This document shows positions 38,923 through 47,766 of a stretch of 64,000 nt of DNA, piece after piece (position 1 is the stretch's first letter; each line of letters opens with the position of its first letter). The stretch spans positions 1 through 64,000 of the forward strand of contig NZ_JACJGM010000028.1 in the NCBI RefSeq assembly GCF_015024225.1, given 5' to 3'. The DNA is from Nocardioides lijunqiniae. Its GTDB lineage: Bacteria > Actinomycetota > Actinomycetes > Propionibacteriales > Nocardioidaceae. The notes beneath the pieces are model-generated. The model ran no database searches. It saw nothing but the letters and a program-made list of their open reading frames with translations, and was not told the origin of the DNA. Both the position numbers and the translations under genes were made by a program.

Positions 38923-40065
38923 TCAGGGTGTGCCGCCCCACTCCTCCTCCCGCTCCCCCACACCGAAGAAGTGCGCCACGGCCGCCGCGATCCGGGGTGT
39001 GGCGAGGCCGTCGCCGTACGGGTTGACCGCGTGCGCCATGGCGTCGTACGCCGCCGGGTCGCTCAGCAGCGCGGAGACCTCCTCGACGATCCGGTCCTCG
39101 TCGGTGCCGACCAGCCGGACGGTGCCCGCGTGGACGGCCTCCGGCCGCTCGGTGTTGTCGCGCAGCACCAGCACCGGCTTGCCGAGGCTGGGCGCCTCCT
39201 CCTGCACGCCGCCGCTGTCGGTCAGCATCACCGAGCAGGCGTTCATCGCGAACGCGAAGTCGCCGTAGGACAGCGGCTCGGTGATCGTCACGTTGTCGAA
39301 CCCCTGCAGCGGCGGGAGCAGCACCTCGCGGACGACCGGGTTGAGGTGCGCGGGGAGCACGAACCGCACGGAGGAGAACTCCTTCGCCAGCCGCGCGAGG
39401 GCCGCCGCCGTGTGGGCCATGGGCTCCCCCCACGACTCGCGGCGGTGGCTCGTCACCAGCACGGCCGGTCCGCCGTCCAGCACCCGCAGGTCCGGGTTCT
39501 CCACCGGCAGGTCGCGGGCGACGACCTCGAGGAGGGCGTCGATCACCGTGTTGCCGGTGACCAGGACGTCGGCGGGGTCGATGCCGTCGGCGAGCAGGTT
39601 GCGCCGGGAGAGCCGCGTCGGTGCGAAGTGGAGCGAGGCCAGCTGGGAGGTGAGCCGTCGGTTGACCTCCTCCGGGAACGGGTTGTAGCGGTCGTCGGTG
39701 CGCAGACCGGCCTCCACGTGGAGGACCGGCACCTGCTCGTAGAACGCCGCCAGCCCGGCGACGAACGAGGTGGTGGTGTCGCCCTGGACCATGACGGCGT
39801 CGGGCCGGAAGCGGCGGATCGCCCCGGTGACACCGGCCATCACGCGCGCGGTGAGGTCGGCCAGCTGCTGGCGGGGCTGGATGACGTCGAGGTCGAGGGC
39901 GGGCACGATCCCGAAGAGCCCGTTGACCTGGTCGAGCATCTCGCGGTGCTGTCCCGTCACGACGCTCACGACGTCCACGTCCGGAGCGGCGGAGAGCGCC
40001 CGGATGACCGTGACCAGCTTGATCGCCTCGGGCCTGGTCCCGTAGACCACCATCACCTTGGGCAC
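38923..40065 (-). CDS. wecB: UDP-N-acetylglucosamine 2-epimerase (non-hydrolysing)
   Basis: 380 residues, full length. Converts UDP-GlcNAc to UDP-ManNAc in the cytoplasm. Landmarks are VVYGTRPEAIKL at the N terminus, QGDTTT, HVEAGLRT with the catalytic acid region, TSHRRE and LTDSGGVQEEAP. GTG 40065 follows GGAGGTAG. It is two bases downstream of wecC, so the pair would supply UDP-ManNAcA. Last gene of the long minus-strand operon starting at 46357. Confidence 0.95.
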   Translation of the reverse strand: MPKVMVVYGTRPEAIKLVTVIRALSAAPDVDVVSVVTGQHREMLDQVNGLFGIVPALDLDVIQPRQQLADLTARVMAGVTGAIRRFRPDAVMVQGDTTTSFVAGLAAFYEQVPVLHVEAGLRTDDRYNPFPEEVNRRLTSQLASLHFAPTRLSRRNLLADGIDPADVLVTGNTVIDALLEVVARDLPVENPDLRVLDGGPAVLVTSHRRESWGEPMAHTAAALARLAKEFSSVRFVLPAHLNPVVREVLLPPLQGFDNVTITEPLSYGDFAFAMNACSVMLTDSGGVQEEAPSLGKPVLVLRDNTERPEAVHAGTVRLVGTDEDRIVEEVSALLSDPAAYDAMAHAVNPYGDGLATPRIAAAVAHFFGVGEREEEWGGTP

Positions 40066-40067
40066 GA

Positions 40068-41324
40068 CTACCTCCAGAGCCCGCGGGTGTCGTAGACGAC
40101 CTTGCCGGCGAGCCGCGACCGGCTCAGCGACCGGAAGTGGTCGTGGTCCACCAGCAGCACCACGATGTCCGCGGCGGCGATGGCGTCGCACGCGGCCTCG
40201 AGGCGGACGTTCGGGTGGTCGGCGAGCTGGTGCGGCAGGACGTGGGTCAGCGGCTCGGCGACCCGGATGTCGAGCTCGGGCTGCGCCTGGGCGATGGCGG
40301 CGACGATGTCGATGGCCGGGCTCTCGCGCAGATCGTCGACGTTGGCCTTGTAGGCCAGGCCCAGGCAGGCGATCGTCGGGTTGCGGAACCGCTCCGACTT
40401 GAGCGCCACCTGCTGGGCCACGTGGTGGGGCTTGTGGTCGTTGATCTGCCGTGCCGCCCGGATCAGGGTGGCCTCCTCCGGCGCGGCGCCGACGATGAAC
40501 CAGGGGTCGACCGCGATGCAGTGACCTCCCACTCCCGGCCCCGGCGTGAGGACGTTGACCCGGGGGTGGTGGTTCGCGAGGCGGATCACCTCCCAGACGT
40601 CGAGCTCGATGCGCTCGCTGATCAGCGACAGCTCGTTGGCGAAGGCGATGTTGACGTCGCGGTAGGCGTTCTCCACGAGCTTGGCCATCTCGGCGCTCGC
40701 CGCGTCGGAGAGCACGATCTCGCCCTGCACGAACACCCGGTAGATCGCGGCCGCCTTCGCGGCGCACCGTGGCGTGATCCCGCCGATCACGCGGGCGTTG
40801 GTCACCATCTCGATCATGATCCGTCCCGGGAGCACCCGCTCGGGGCAGTGCGCGACGTAGACGTCGGGCACTCCCTCGGAGCTGTGCGGGAACACCAGGT
40901 CGGGCCGCAGCTCCGCCAGCCACCGGCTGACCTGCTCGGTGGTGCCGGGCGGCGAGGTGGACTCGAGGATGACCACCTCTCCTCCGCGCAGCATCGGCGC
41001 GATCTGCTCGCTGGCCTGCTGGACGTGGCGCAGGTCGGCCTGGTGGTCGTCGCGGAACGGCGTGGGCACCGCGATGATGTAGGCGTCGGCGGCCGGCGTC
41101 TCGGTCGAGGCGGTCAGGCGGCCCATGGCCACCGCGCCGCTCACGGCGGCGGACAGGTCGGGCTCGACGAACGGCACCTCGCCGTTCGCGACCGCCTTCA
41201 CCGTGGCCTCGTTGACGTCGACCCCGACGACCTCGATGCCGCGTGTGGCCAGTGCCGCGGCGGTGGGGAGGCCGATGTAGCCCAGCCCCACGATGGCGAT
41301 CCGTCCTGCGAAGACCTCGTTCAT
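40068..41324 (-). CDS. wecC: UDP-N-acetyl-D-mannosamine dehydrogenase (nucleotide sugar dehydrogenase)
   Basis: 418 residues. A four-electron NAD-dependent oxidation of UDP-ManNAc to UDP-ManNAcA. The N-terminal Rossmann motif is IVGLGYIGLPTA (11-22), the catalytic cysteine is C269 in GPGVGGHCIAVDPWF, and LGLAYKANVDDLRESPA is the C-terminal NAD-sugar domain signature. Adjacent wecB makes the substrate, so ManNAcA rather than GlcA specificity is inferred. ATGA overlap with the upstream WecG/TagA gene. Confidence 0.93.
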   Translation of the reverse strand: MNEVFAGRIAIVGLGYIGLPTAAALATRGIEVVGVDVNEATVKAVANGEVPFVEPDLSAAVSGAVAMGRLTASTETPAADAYIIAVPTPFRDDHQADLRHVQQASEQIAPMLRGGEVVILESTSPPGTTEQVSRWLAELRPDLVFPHSSEGVPDVYVAHCPERVLPGRIMIEMVTNARVIGGITPRCAAKAAAIYRVFVQGEIVLSDAASAEMAKLVENAYRDVNIAFANELSLISERIELDVWEVIRLANHHPRVNVLTPGPGVGGHCIAVDPWFIVGAAPEEATLIRAARQINDHKPHHVAQQVALKSERFRNPTIACLGLAYKANVDDLRESPAIDIVAAIAQAQPELDIRVAEPLTHVLPHQLADHPNVRLEAACDAIAAADIVVLLVDHDHFRSLSRSRLAGKVVYDTRGLWR

Positions 41325-42151
41325 GGATGTTCCCTCCGTGGTGGGTGCGGTGCGGTCACGGCGTCGAGCCGCGTGGTCGAGCGGGGGCGCGGGTACGCCG
41401 GCTGCGGGCGGACGAGCTCGACCCCGACGAGCCCGATGAAGGCGAGGTTGGTGACCAGGTAGCGCCGCCACAGGCGGCGCGGCTCCTGGGCCACGCGGTA
41501 GGCCCACTCCAGGCCGAGGCGCTGCCACGAGCGCGGCGCGCGGGAGGTGACCCCTGCCAGGACGTCGAAGGAGCCACCGACGCCGTGCTGGACGGGGACG
41601 CCGAGCCGGTCGCCGTACCGGCCCAGGAAGATCTCCTTCTTGGGCGTCGTCATCCCGAGGAACAGCAGGTCCGGCGAGCACCCGGCGATCTGGTCCGCGA
41701 CCCGTGCGGACTCCTCCTCGGCGAAGTAGCCGTCCCGGCTGCCCGCGAGGACGGCGCCCGGCCAGCGGCGGGCGACCTCGTCCTCGACCCTGGCCAGCAC
41801 CGCGGCGGTGGCACCGAGCAGGAAGACCCGCAGGTGCAGCCGGTCGGCGACGCCGAGCAGCTCCTCGAAGAGGTCGATGCCCGCGACCCGTCCGGGCAGC
41901 GGCTGGCGCAGGAGCCGGCTCGCCCACACGACGGACTGCCCGTCCGCCAGGATGAGGTCGGCCTCGAGGAGCGAGTCACGCAGCACCGGGTCGGTCCTGA
42001 GCTTGGCGATCTTGGCGGCGTTGACCACGCCGATGAGCAGCCGCTCGTGCTGACGGACGGCCTCCTCGGCCAGCGCCACCGTCTGCTCGAGCGTCAGCGC
42101 GTCGACCTCCAGGCCGAAGAGCCGCCGGGTCGGGACCGCGGAGTCACGCAT
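41321..42151 (-). CDS. WecG/TagA/CpsF-family glycosyltransferase
   Basis: 276 residues. GT26 family: transfers ManNAc or ManNAcA to an undecaprenyl-linked GlcNAc acceptor. Visible blocks are VVNAAKIAKLR, ILADGQSVVWAS with the catalytic Asp, FLLGA, GYF and TTPKKEIFLGRYGDRLGVPV followed by GVGGSFDVLAG. The C-terminal Arg/Trp-rich segment with YLVTNLAFIGLVGVEL is the membrane-docking appendage of the family. With WecB and WecC it forms a complete make-and-use set for ManNAcA. It overlaps the next upstream gene by 8 bases. Confidence 0.93.
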   Translation of the reverse strand: MRDSAVPTRRLFGLEVDALTLEQTVALAEEAVRQHERLLIGVVNAAKIAKLRTDPVLRDSLLEADLILADGQSVVWASRLLRQPLPGRVAGIDLFEELLGVADRLHLRVFLLGATAAVLARVEDEVARRWPGAVLAGSRDGYFAEEESARVADQIAGCSPDLLFLGMTTPKKEIFLGRYGDRLGVPVQHGVGGSFDVLAGVTSRAPRSWQRLGLEWAYRVAQEPRRLWRRYLVTNLAFIGLVGVELVRPQPAYPRPRSTTRLDAVTAPHPPRREHP

Positions 42152-43385
42152 CGTCGACCCCCGACCGTCCGTCGAGCGGCGGGAGCCAGGCGTAGAGCAG
42201 CCATCCCAGCTCGTAGGGCCGGCACTCGTGGTCGACCGCCGCGGGCGGCAGCACCCGGTCGATGCCCGGGACGGTGGCGCCGCGCCGGACGGAGGTGACG
42301 GCGGCGGCGACGGCCCGGGCCGCCTTGCGCGGCTCACGCCGGCCGACCTTGCGCCACACCAGCCCGAAGCGCTCGCTGACCAGCTCCTCGACCACCTCCG
42401 GGTGCGTGTCGAGCCACTCCAGTCCTCGCCGCACCGACGGTCGGTGGTCGGCCCCGCCGGCCTCCCACAGGTCGAAGAGGACCATCGGGGCCATGGCGTG
42501 CTGGTGGACGCTGTAGACCGGGTAGGGCTCGACCACGCCGCCGTCGCGGCAGTCGTAGTGCCACCACCACTGACCGGCCGACCCCTGGGCCGCGCAGATG
42601 GCGGCCGCCGTGTGGTCGGCGTGCTCGAGCATCCAGCGCTCGCCCGTCAGCCGGGAGGCCCGGGCGAAGGCCTGCAGCGGGTACACCTGGTCGGCGAAGC
42701 TGCCGACGTGGGCACGCAGCCGGGACTGGGTGTGCGGCGGCAGGACGTGCGGGTAGGTGCCGCCCGGGCCGTGGTGGTGTCGCAGCAGCGCGGCCGCCCG
42801 GCCGACGAGGTCGCCGGTGTCGGCCTGGCCGGCATGGTCGGCGGCGGCCACCGCGGCGGTGAGCGTCCAGGCGATGTCCACCGTGGGCAGCGAGGTGCGC
42901 TCGCGCAGGAGGCGGCCCAGGCGCTCGAGCAGCACGCGCGGAGCCGAGCCCGCGACCTCCGCGGCGGCCCACAGCGCCAGCGCGGCGGCGCCCGGGTCGT
43001 CGGAGTGGAGTGCCTGCTCCGCGGTCCGCAGCGCCAGCTCGTCCGCGGTGCCGCCGCCGAGGGTCGCCCGCTGGCGCGCCACCGGCAGTCGTCCGAGCCC
43101 GAGGGCGGCCATCGCGGTGTAGCGCAGGCTGGATCCCTCCGCCTGGAGGCGGACGCCACCGCCGCCGCCGACCCCTCGGACCGTCTGGGCGAAGGACCCC
43201 GAGCTCGCGTCGTAGCCCGCCGCCAGGCCCCGCTCGGCGAGGGCGGTGAGGCGCATGACGCGGTCGGGAGCGGTCGGGTCATCGCCGAGCACGGCCGCGA
43301 CGCGTGGCCGCCACGCGGCGGCGGCGTCCGCCTCGGCGGGGACGGTGGGCAGTGGGTGCACGGGGGTTCCCTTCGTCGGGCTCAT
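42144..43385 (-). CDS. Alpha/alpha-toroid protein, prenyltransferase/terpenoid-cyclase-like fold
   Basis: 413 residues, cytosolic, no signal. Repeating helical hairpins with conserved aromatic patches (LQAFARASRLTGERWML, QWWWHYDCRDGG, YSVHQHAMAPMVLFDLWEAGG, RGLEWLDTHPE) resemble the alpha-toroid of prenyltransferase/squalene-oxidase repeats and of some uronate lyases or glycoside-related proteins. The DxDD or QW motifs of true terpene cyclases are not evident. It lies in the ManNAcA operon with four-base or longer overlaps on both sides, so it should serve the polysaccharide. Exact activity unknown. Confidence 0.7.
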   Translation of the reverse strand: MSPTKGTPVHPLPTVPAEADAAAAWRPRVAAVLGDDPTAPDRVMRLTALAERGLAAGYDASSGSFAQTVRGVGGGGGVRLQAEGSSLRYTAMAALGLGRLPVARQRATLGGGTADELALRTAEQALHSDDPGAAALALWAAAEVAGSAPRVLLERLGRLLRERTSLPTVDIAWTLTAAVAAADHAGQADTGDLVGRAAALLRHHHGPGGTYPHVLPPHTQSRLRAHVGSFADQVYPLQAFARASRLTGERWMLEHADHTAAAICAAQGSAGQWWWHYDCRDGGVVEPYPVYSVHQHAMAPMVLFDLWEAGGADHRPSVRRGLEWLDTHPEVVEELVSERFGLVWRKVGRREPRKAARAVAAAVTSVRRGATVPGIDRVLPPAAVDHECRPYELGWLLYAWLPPLDGRSGVDDA

Positions 43386-44410
43386 GGCCGCACCACGGCG
43401 GGTGACCAGGCCAGGGGGATCAGCAGCCGCGGCCCGGCGGACCCGCGGGCGTCGAGCGCCCAGACGTCGGTGCTGCCGGCCTCCCCCTCGCGGGGAAGCC
43501 CGTAGAGCAGGGTGTCGTCGTCGAGCCACTCGACCTGGTCGTCGACGCTGGCCTGCTCGGCGTCCAGGACGGTCCGCTCACCGGTGGCCAGGTCGAGCAC
43601 CGCCGGGGTCCACCAGGTGGCCCCGTCGCGCGTGCTCGCCTCCTTGTAGGCGATCCGGGTGCCGTCGGGCGAGAGCGACGGGCACTCGACGTGGTCCGCG
43701 ACCGACGTGAGGGTGCGCGCGTCCAGGCTGCCCTCGACCAGGTAGGTCCTCCCGCCCGTGCCCACGGTCGCGTAGAACGTGTCCTCGTCGGCGAAGGTGA
43801 CGCCCCAGACGTTGCGGTCGCGGGGCGTGACCCGCTCGCCGTCCAGCACGAGGGCGAACCTCTCGAGGTCGCCGTGTCCCCGGCCGTCGACGTCGCGGAT
43901 CTCGGTCGCCGTCGAGAACCCCACCTGCAGGTAGTCGTGCCCGCTGACGAACGTCGTCGTCGAGACCATCGCCCCGTCCGCCGAGAGCCGGGCCCGGCTG
44001 GGGATCCCCGGCAGCGGGACCTGTTGCAGCTCGTGCCAGCCGGCGTCGTACTCGGTCAGGGAGTAGGTGGTCACGACGCCCCGCTCGGTGCGCAGGCAGG
44101 CCGTCACCTCGTCGGTCGCGTCCACCCGGTCGCAGCTCACGTCGCTCACCGTCCGCGGACCCGACGGGTCGTCCAGCCGGACCGTCGCCACCCGCCCGTA
44201 GCTGTCGTCGATGCCCGTGTGCCGGAAGACGATCCGAGGCCCCGAGGCCGGTCCTGCGGGCTCGTCGGCGTCCGACACGGTGGGCACGCTCGGCGGCCGC
44301 TGGTAGGTCCGTCGGTAGTCCGCGGCCGAGCCGACGGCGTACGCCGTCACGCCACCGACCACGACGAGGACGAGGGCGAGGAAGAGCGAGACCCGGGTGC
44401 GCCGGCTCAT
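43382..44410 (-). CDS. Membrane-anchored TolB-like beta-propeller protein
   Basis: 342 residues. One N-terminal span (about 7-27, VSLFLALVLVVVGGVTAYAVG) anchors an extracytoplasmic domain of WD40/TolB-like repeats: CPSLSPDGTRIAYKEAS and LLYGLPREG are typical strand-turn blocks. In such operons these proteins may scaffold or sense the glycan. The chain is coupled by ATGA overlaps to both the alpha-toroid gene and the MFS gene. No catalytic motif is seen. Confidence 0.75.
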   Translation of the reverse strand: MSRRTRVSLFLALVLVVVGGVTAYAVGSAADYRRTYQRPPSVPTVSDADEPAGPASGPRIVFRHTGIDDSYGRVATVRLDDPSGPRTVSDVSCDRVDATDEVTACLRTERGVVTTYSLTEYDAGWHELQQVPLPGIPSRARLSADGAMVSTTTFVSGHDYLQVGFSTATEIRDVDGRGHGDLERFALVLDGERVTPRDRNVWGVTFADEDTFYATVGTGGRTYLVEGSLDARTLTSVADHVECPSLSPDGTRIAYKEASTRDGATWWTPAVLDLATGERTVLDAEQASVDDQVEWLDDDTLLYGLPREGEAGSTDVWALDARGSAGPRLLIPLAWSPAVVRP

Positions 44411-45651
44411 GGGGCCCCCGCCGCCTCGAGGTCCAGGCGGCGGGCCGAGGCGAAGGCGACCGGGAGGGCGAGGGCCAGGGCGACGCCCACGACGACCAGG
44501 GCCTGCCGGGGTCCGAGGACGAACCACAGCGCGCCGAAGGCCGCCGAGGAGACCATGCGGGCCAGCACCACCACCGTCTGCACGGACGCGATGCCGCTCG
44601 CTCTCAGCTCGTCCGGCACCAGGCGGCCGGCCAGGGCGGCGATCACCCCGTCGGTCGCGGCGTAGAACGTGCCGAGCAGCAGCAGGACGAGCAGCGTCGA
44701 CGCCGTGGCGTCCAGCGACAGCGCCACGACGGCGTACGCCGCCAGCAGCGCGCCGTGACCGGCGATCAGCACCGTGGCCTTGCCGCGCCGGTCGGCGAGG
44801 CGACCGACCGGGATCGCGAGCGCGAGGTAGACGACGTTCGTGCCGACGTAGAGCAGGGGGAACCAGTGAGCGGCGAACCCGCCGAGCTCGAGCAGCGCGA
44901 GGTAGAGGAACCCGTCCCCCACCGTCACCAGGCCGAGCGCGCCGGCGACGACCACCAGGCGGACGAGCCCGGGTCGCGCCACCTCGCGCCACCGCACCGG
45001 GGCGCGGTCCCGCCGACGCTCGGGCACGGGCCGGTCCGGCACCAGGAGGCCGAGCAGGGCGACCCCCAGCACGGCGAACCCGAAGGAGATGACCATCACC
45101 GTGAGGTAGCCGTCCGGGATCCACCACAGGACCGCGAACGCGATGAGGGGACCGATCGCGGCCCCGGTCGTGTCCAGCGCCCGGTGGACCCCGAAGGCGT
45201 GCCCGAGGCTCTCCGGAGGCGTCGCCGCCGAGATCATCGCGTCGCGCGGGGCGGTACGCAGGCCCTTGCCGACCCGGTCGGCGGCGATCACGGCCGAGAT
45301 GGCCGCCAGCCCGGTGCTGAAGAGCAGGAGGAAGCGCGCCACCGCCGACATGCCGTAGCCGAGGAACGCCACCCACTTGGGGTGTCCGCTCCGATCGGCC
45401 GCCCACCCGCCACCGATGCGCACCAGAGCGCTGACCCCTTGGTAGAGGGCGTCGACGAGCCCGTAGGAGACGGCGGAGAGACCGACCACCGCGGTCAGGT
45501 AGAGCGGCAGGATCGCCGCGACGGACTCCGAGGAGATGTCGGTGACGAGACTGACGATCCCCAGCGTGACGACCACCGGCGCGACGCGCCGCCGGCCCGC
45601 GACGGGAGCGTCGGGCGAGGCCGCGGGACGGTCGCTGAGCGTGAGGTACAC
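44407..45651 (-). CDS. Major facilitator superfamily transporter
   Basis: 414 residues, about 12 transmembrane helices in two halves. The loop 2-3 signature GGWAADRSGHPKW (RIGGGWAADRSG) and its second-half counterpart IPVGRLADRRGKAT are present. GTG 45651 is 4 bases after the upstream stop; a longer form starting with TTG 45717 is possible. In the operon with the ManNAcA genes it may export a sugar-linked metabolite or be unrelated in substrate. Confidence 0.9.
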   Translation of the reverse strand: MYLTLSDRPAASPDAPVAGRRRVAPVVVTLGIVSLVTDISSESVAAILPLYLTAVVGLSAVSYGLVDALYQGVSALVRIGGGWAADRSGHPKWVAFLGYGMSAVARFLLLFSTGLAAISAVIAADRVGKGLRTAPRDAMISAATPPESLGHAFGVHRALDTTGAAIGPLIAFAVLWWIPDGYLTVMVISFGFAVLGVALLGLLVPDRPVPERRRDRAPVRWREVARPGLVRLVVVAGALGLVTVGDGFLYLALLELGGFAAHWFPLLYVGTNVVYLALAIPVGRLADRRGKATVLIAGHGALLAAYAVVALSLDATASTLLVLLLLGTFYAATDGVIAALAGRLVPDELRASGIASVQTVVVLARMVSSAAFGALWFVLGPRQALVVVGVALALALPVAFASARRLDLEAAGAP

Positions 45652-45655
45652 CGGG

Positions 45656-46357
45656 TCAGCCCCGGCCGACGACGAGGCTGGCGAAGAGCGAGTAGTCCCG
45701 CGTCCCGGTGAGGTCAACGGTGACGACCACGCGGCTCCCGCCCCGGGCGAAGGCGGCGGCCGCGCTGCCGCCGCCGGCGCGGACCGGGACCTCCCGGAAC
45801 CCCGCGCCGCTCATGGCCGCGCGGTAGAAGCGCAGCACCCGCTGCGGTGGCCGCGCACGGACGCCGACCAGGGCCACCTGCACCCGGTCCGCCGAGGGCG
45901 CCACACTGCTGCTGACCACGGAGCCTCCGGGCGTGCCCGGGAGCAGGCGGGCGGGGTAGCCGTCGACGAGCCGCCCACGGGCGAACACGGCCTCGGACGG
46001 CAGGTCCTCCCGGCTCGGGAGCGGCGCCGGCGCGGCGTCGCGCACGCCGGGAAGCCGGTACGCCGACTCCTCCCCGGGCTGCTCGGGCGCGATCCGCACC
46101 CCGCCCCTGGCACGCGGCGCGGGTCGTGGCGACGCTGCCCCGGACGACGGCCGCGACTCCGTCGCCCCGCTGGGCGTGGTCCCGGGCCGGCCCTGCGAGC
46201 TCTCGCTCGCAGCGCCGGCTCGGGCGTTCGGGGGCGCAACGCCGTCCGCGTCGGCGCTGCGATCCTGGCCGGTACCGAGGGCGAGCACACATCCCACGGC
46301 GACGGCCAGGCCCACGATGAGCGCGACAGCGGTCAGCATCGAGCGGCGATTCGACAT
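45656..46357 (-). CDS. Anchored hypothetical exported protein, first gene of the ManNAcA operon
   Basis: 233 residues from ATG 46357 (AGGGG upstream). One N-terminal hydrophobic segment (about 9-29, AVALIVGLAVAVGCVLALG), possibly an uncleaved anchor, then a long low-complexity Pro/Ser/Gly/Ala-rich stretch (30-95), then a small C-terminal domain (about 140-233) with VLRFYRAAMSGAGFREV, which looks like a compact alpha/beta fold. Not recognised. Heads the minus-strand operon and is preceded by a paired CCCCTAGGCG/CGCCTAGGGG site. Confidence 0.7.
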   Translation of the reverse strand: MSNRRSMLTAVALIVGLAVAVGCVLALGTGQDRSADADGVAPPNARAGAASESSQGRPGTTPSGATESRPSSGAASPRPAPRARGGVRIAPEQPGEESAYRLPGVRDAAPAPLPSREDLPSEAVFARGRLVDGYPARLLPGTPGGSVVSSSVAPSADRVQVALVGVRARPPQRVLRFYRAAMSGAGFREVPVRAGGGSAAAAFARGGSRVVVTVDLTGTRDYSLFASLVVGRG

Positions 46358-46364
46358 CAACGAG

Positions 46365-46444
46365 CCCCTAGGCGAGCGGCGAGGAGCGTTCCGGTCCCTC
46401 GCTCCGTCCTCGAGCCTCTGGGATCGCCGCGTGCCGCCTAGGGG
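46365..46444 (-). promoter_or_regulatory. Paired inverted motif upstream of the ManNAcA operon
   Basis: CCCCTAGGCG (46365-46374) and its exact reverse complement CGCCTAGGGG (46435-46444) lie 60 bp apart, just before the ATG at 46357. Each contains the palindrome CCTAGG. The spacing (about six helical turns) would suit two regulator dimers or a looped operator. No clear -35/-10 pair was assigned. Confidence 0.45.
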
Positions 46445-46553
46445 AACTGCGGGTCAGATACCCAAGACTGGGGAGCCCCTGCCGTCGAGCACCGCCGTCG
46501 TCCGGACGGCGACCTCCGGGTGAGCCGGGGTGAGCGGACGCCGCCGGGGCTCG

Positions 46554-47165
46554 TCACCAGCCGCCGGGGAAGCGACCCGAGCTGGACACCAGCGCGAGGG
46601 CGACCGCGGCGCTGATCGCCGCCGCGAGGAGCAGCTCCCGGCCGAGGTGGCGCCACGGTGGGACCAGCAGCAGGACCAGGCCGACCGAACCCGCGATCCC
46701 CAGCAGGAGCAGGGGATCCGCCGCCGCCGCGACCACGCCCAGCACGACTCCCAGCACCACCGCACGACGTACGGCGACCGGTCGGTCGCCGCGCGGGAGC
46801 CCGACGAGGGTCACCGCACCCGAGGTCGGCAGCTGGTCGGGGGCGAGCGTGCGCAGGAGCAGGGTCGCGGTCGCCGGGTCCACCACCACCACGACGTCGC
46901 GGAAGCGGTCGCGCAGGGCGTGGCGCCGCACCAGCTCGTCGAGCCGGTGCCCGCGGTCGGCCGGCGGGAAGCGCACCGGCGCCAGGGACACCTCGACCTG
47001 CGGGTCGGCCCCGAGGGCGAGCACCACCCGCTTGGCCTCGGCCGTCGGCGCCGTGAGCACGAGCGGGTCGCGCCCGTGCGAGGCGCGCAGCCCCGCCACC
47101 TCCGCCGCACCCGCGCTCGTGCTCACGACGAGGACACGCTGCAGGCCCGACATGCCTGCGAACAT
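46554..47165 (-). CDS. Hypothetical membrane protein with N-terminal Rossmann-like half
   Basis: 203 residues (ATG 47165; ATG 47153 alternative). Residues 5-120 look like an alpha/beta domain (RVLVVSTSAGAAEVAGL, then VVVVVDPATATLLLRTL). Residues 125-195 hold about three hydrophobic spans (AVVLGVVLGVVAAAADPLLLLGIAG and following). No family recognised. It is monocistronic by appearance, between the ManNAcA operon promoter and the repeat region. Confidence 0.7.
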   Translation of the reverse strand: MFAGMSGLQRVLVVSTSAGAAEVAGLRASHGRDPLVLTAPTAEAKRVVLALGADPQVEVSLAPVRFPPADRGHRLDELVRRHALRDRFRDVVVVVDPATATLLLRTLAPDQLPTSGAVTLVGLPRGDRPVAVRRAVVLGVVLGVVAAAADPLLLLGIAGSVGLVLLLVPPWRHLGRELLLAAAISAAVALALVSSSGRFPGGW

Positions 47166-47252
47166 AGCCGGGACCTGCACTGAGCCGCCTGAGCCCGTCC
47201 CGGTCTCCGCCGGCGGGGCTGGTGTGGCGGGTGGTGCGACAAGCGACACTCA

Positions 47253-47323
47253 GCGTCGGCAGTTCGTCACCCCAGCGGGGCGGCCGAGCGTGAAGACCTC
47301 CACCCGGGGCGCGAACTGCCGAC
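47253..47323. repeat. Inverted-repeat hairpin element, copy 2
   Basis: GTCGGCAGTTCG (47255-47266) and CGAACTGCCGAC (47312-47323) form a perfect 12-bp inverted repeat. Same termini as the element at 520-594, preceded by the same GACACTCAGC flank (in reverse at the first copy). Confidence 0.8.
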
Positions 47324-47337
47324 TTGGATGACCATAG

Positions 47338-47563
47338 GCAGGGCCCGCGCTGTTAGCGGGCGGCGCGGCGAAGCCGCCGCCGCCCGTGCGCCGCCACAGC
47401 AGCCCGGGAGAGGCTCGGAGTCAAGGACGCCCGCAGGGCGCCGCGAAGCGGGCGCCGAAGGCGATCCTCGACGCCGAGACCCGGGCTGCTACGCGCGCGG
47501 GCCACATCAGCCACGCACAACGCGGGTGGTTTCGAGGCTCGCTGCGCTCGCACCTCAACCACC
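47338..47563. repeat. Long GC-rich repeat plus hairpin unit, inverted copy of 282-505
   Basis: Reverse complement of 282-505 over about 220 bp, including the unit GTGGTTTCGAGGCTCGCTG...CTCAACCACC at 47526-47563. Differences are scattered single bases and small indels. It is non-coding; reading frames across it only mirror those at the left edge. The 442-bp gap 47166-47607 holds these repeats and no gene. Confidence 0.85.
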
Positions 47564-47607
47564 GTGAGTCGCAGGTCGGCGTTCGACTCACGGGGTCTCG
47601 ACGAGCG

Positions 47608-47757
47608 CTACTCGGCCTTGCTGCGCAGGTACGTGCCGGCTCCGAGGAAGACGAAGCCGGTCACGAGCAGGGCGATTGCGATCGTCGGGTCGCCGACGAA
47701 GAAGTTGGCGACGGCGGCGATGATCAGCGCGAGGGCGGCGAGATAGAGGTAGTTCAC
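47608..47757 (-). CDS. 49-residue membrane peptide
   Basis: GTG 47757 with AGGGTGG upstream. The product is nearly all hydrophobic: two short spans (YLYLAALALIIAAVANFFVG and IAIALLVTGFVFLGAGTYL) separated by DPT, ending RSKAE. It looks like a small two-helix hairpin protein common as an uncharacterised gene in related bacteria. It lies 9 bp downstream of the methyltransferase gene on the same strand, so the two may share a message. Confidence 0.7.
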   Translation of the reverse strand: MNYLYLAALALIIAAVANFFVGDPTIAIALLVTGFVFLGAGTYLRSKAE

Positions 47758-47766
47758 GCGGCCACC

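Noticed and set aside
42144..43385. Terpene cyclase linked to the crtE/crtB genes
   Set aside because: No DxDD or QW motifs, distant from the crt genes, and embedded in a polysaccharide operon.
46457..46462. GGGTAT on the minus strand as a general-stress sigma -10 box before the 46357 operon
   Set aside because: No matching GTTT-type -35 at the right distance. The same hexamer near 14554 also lacks a partner.
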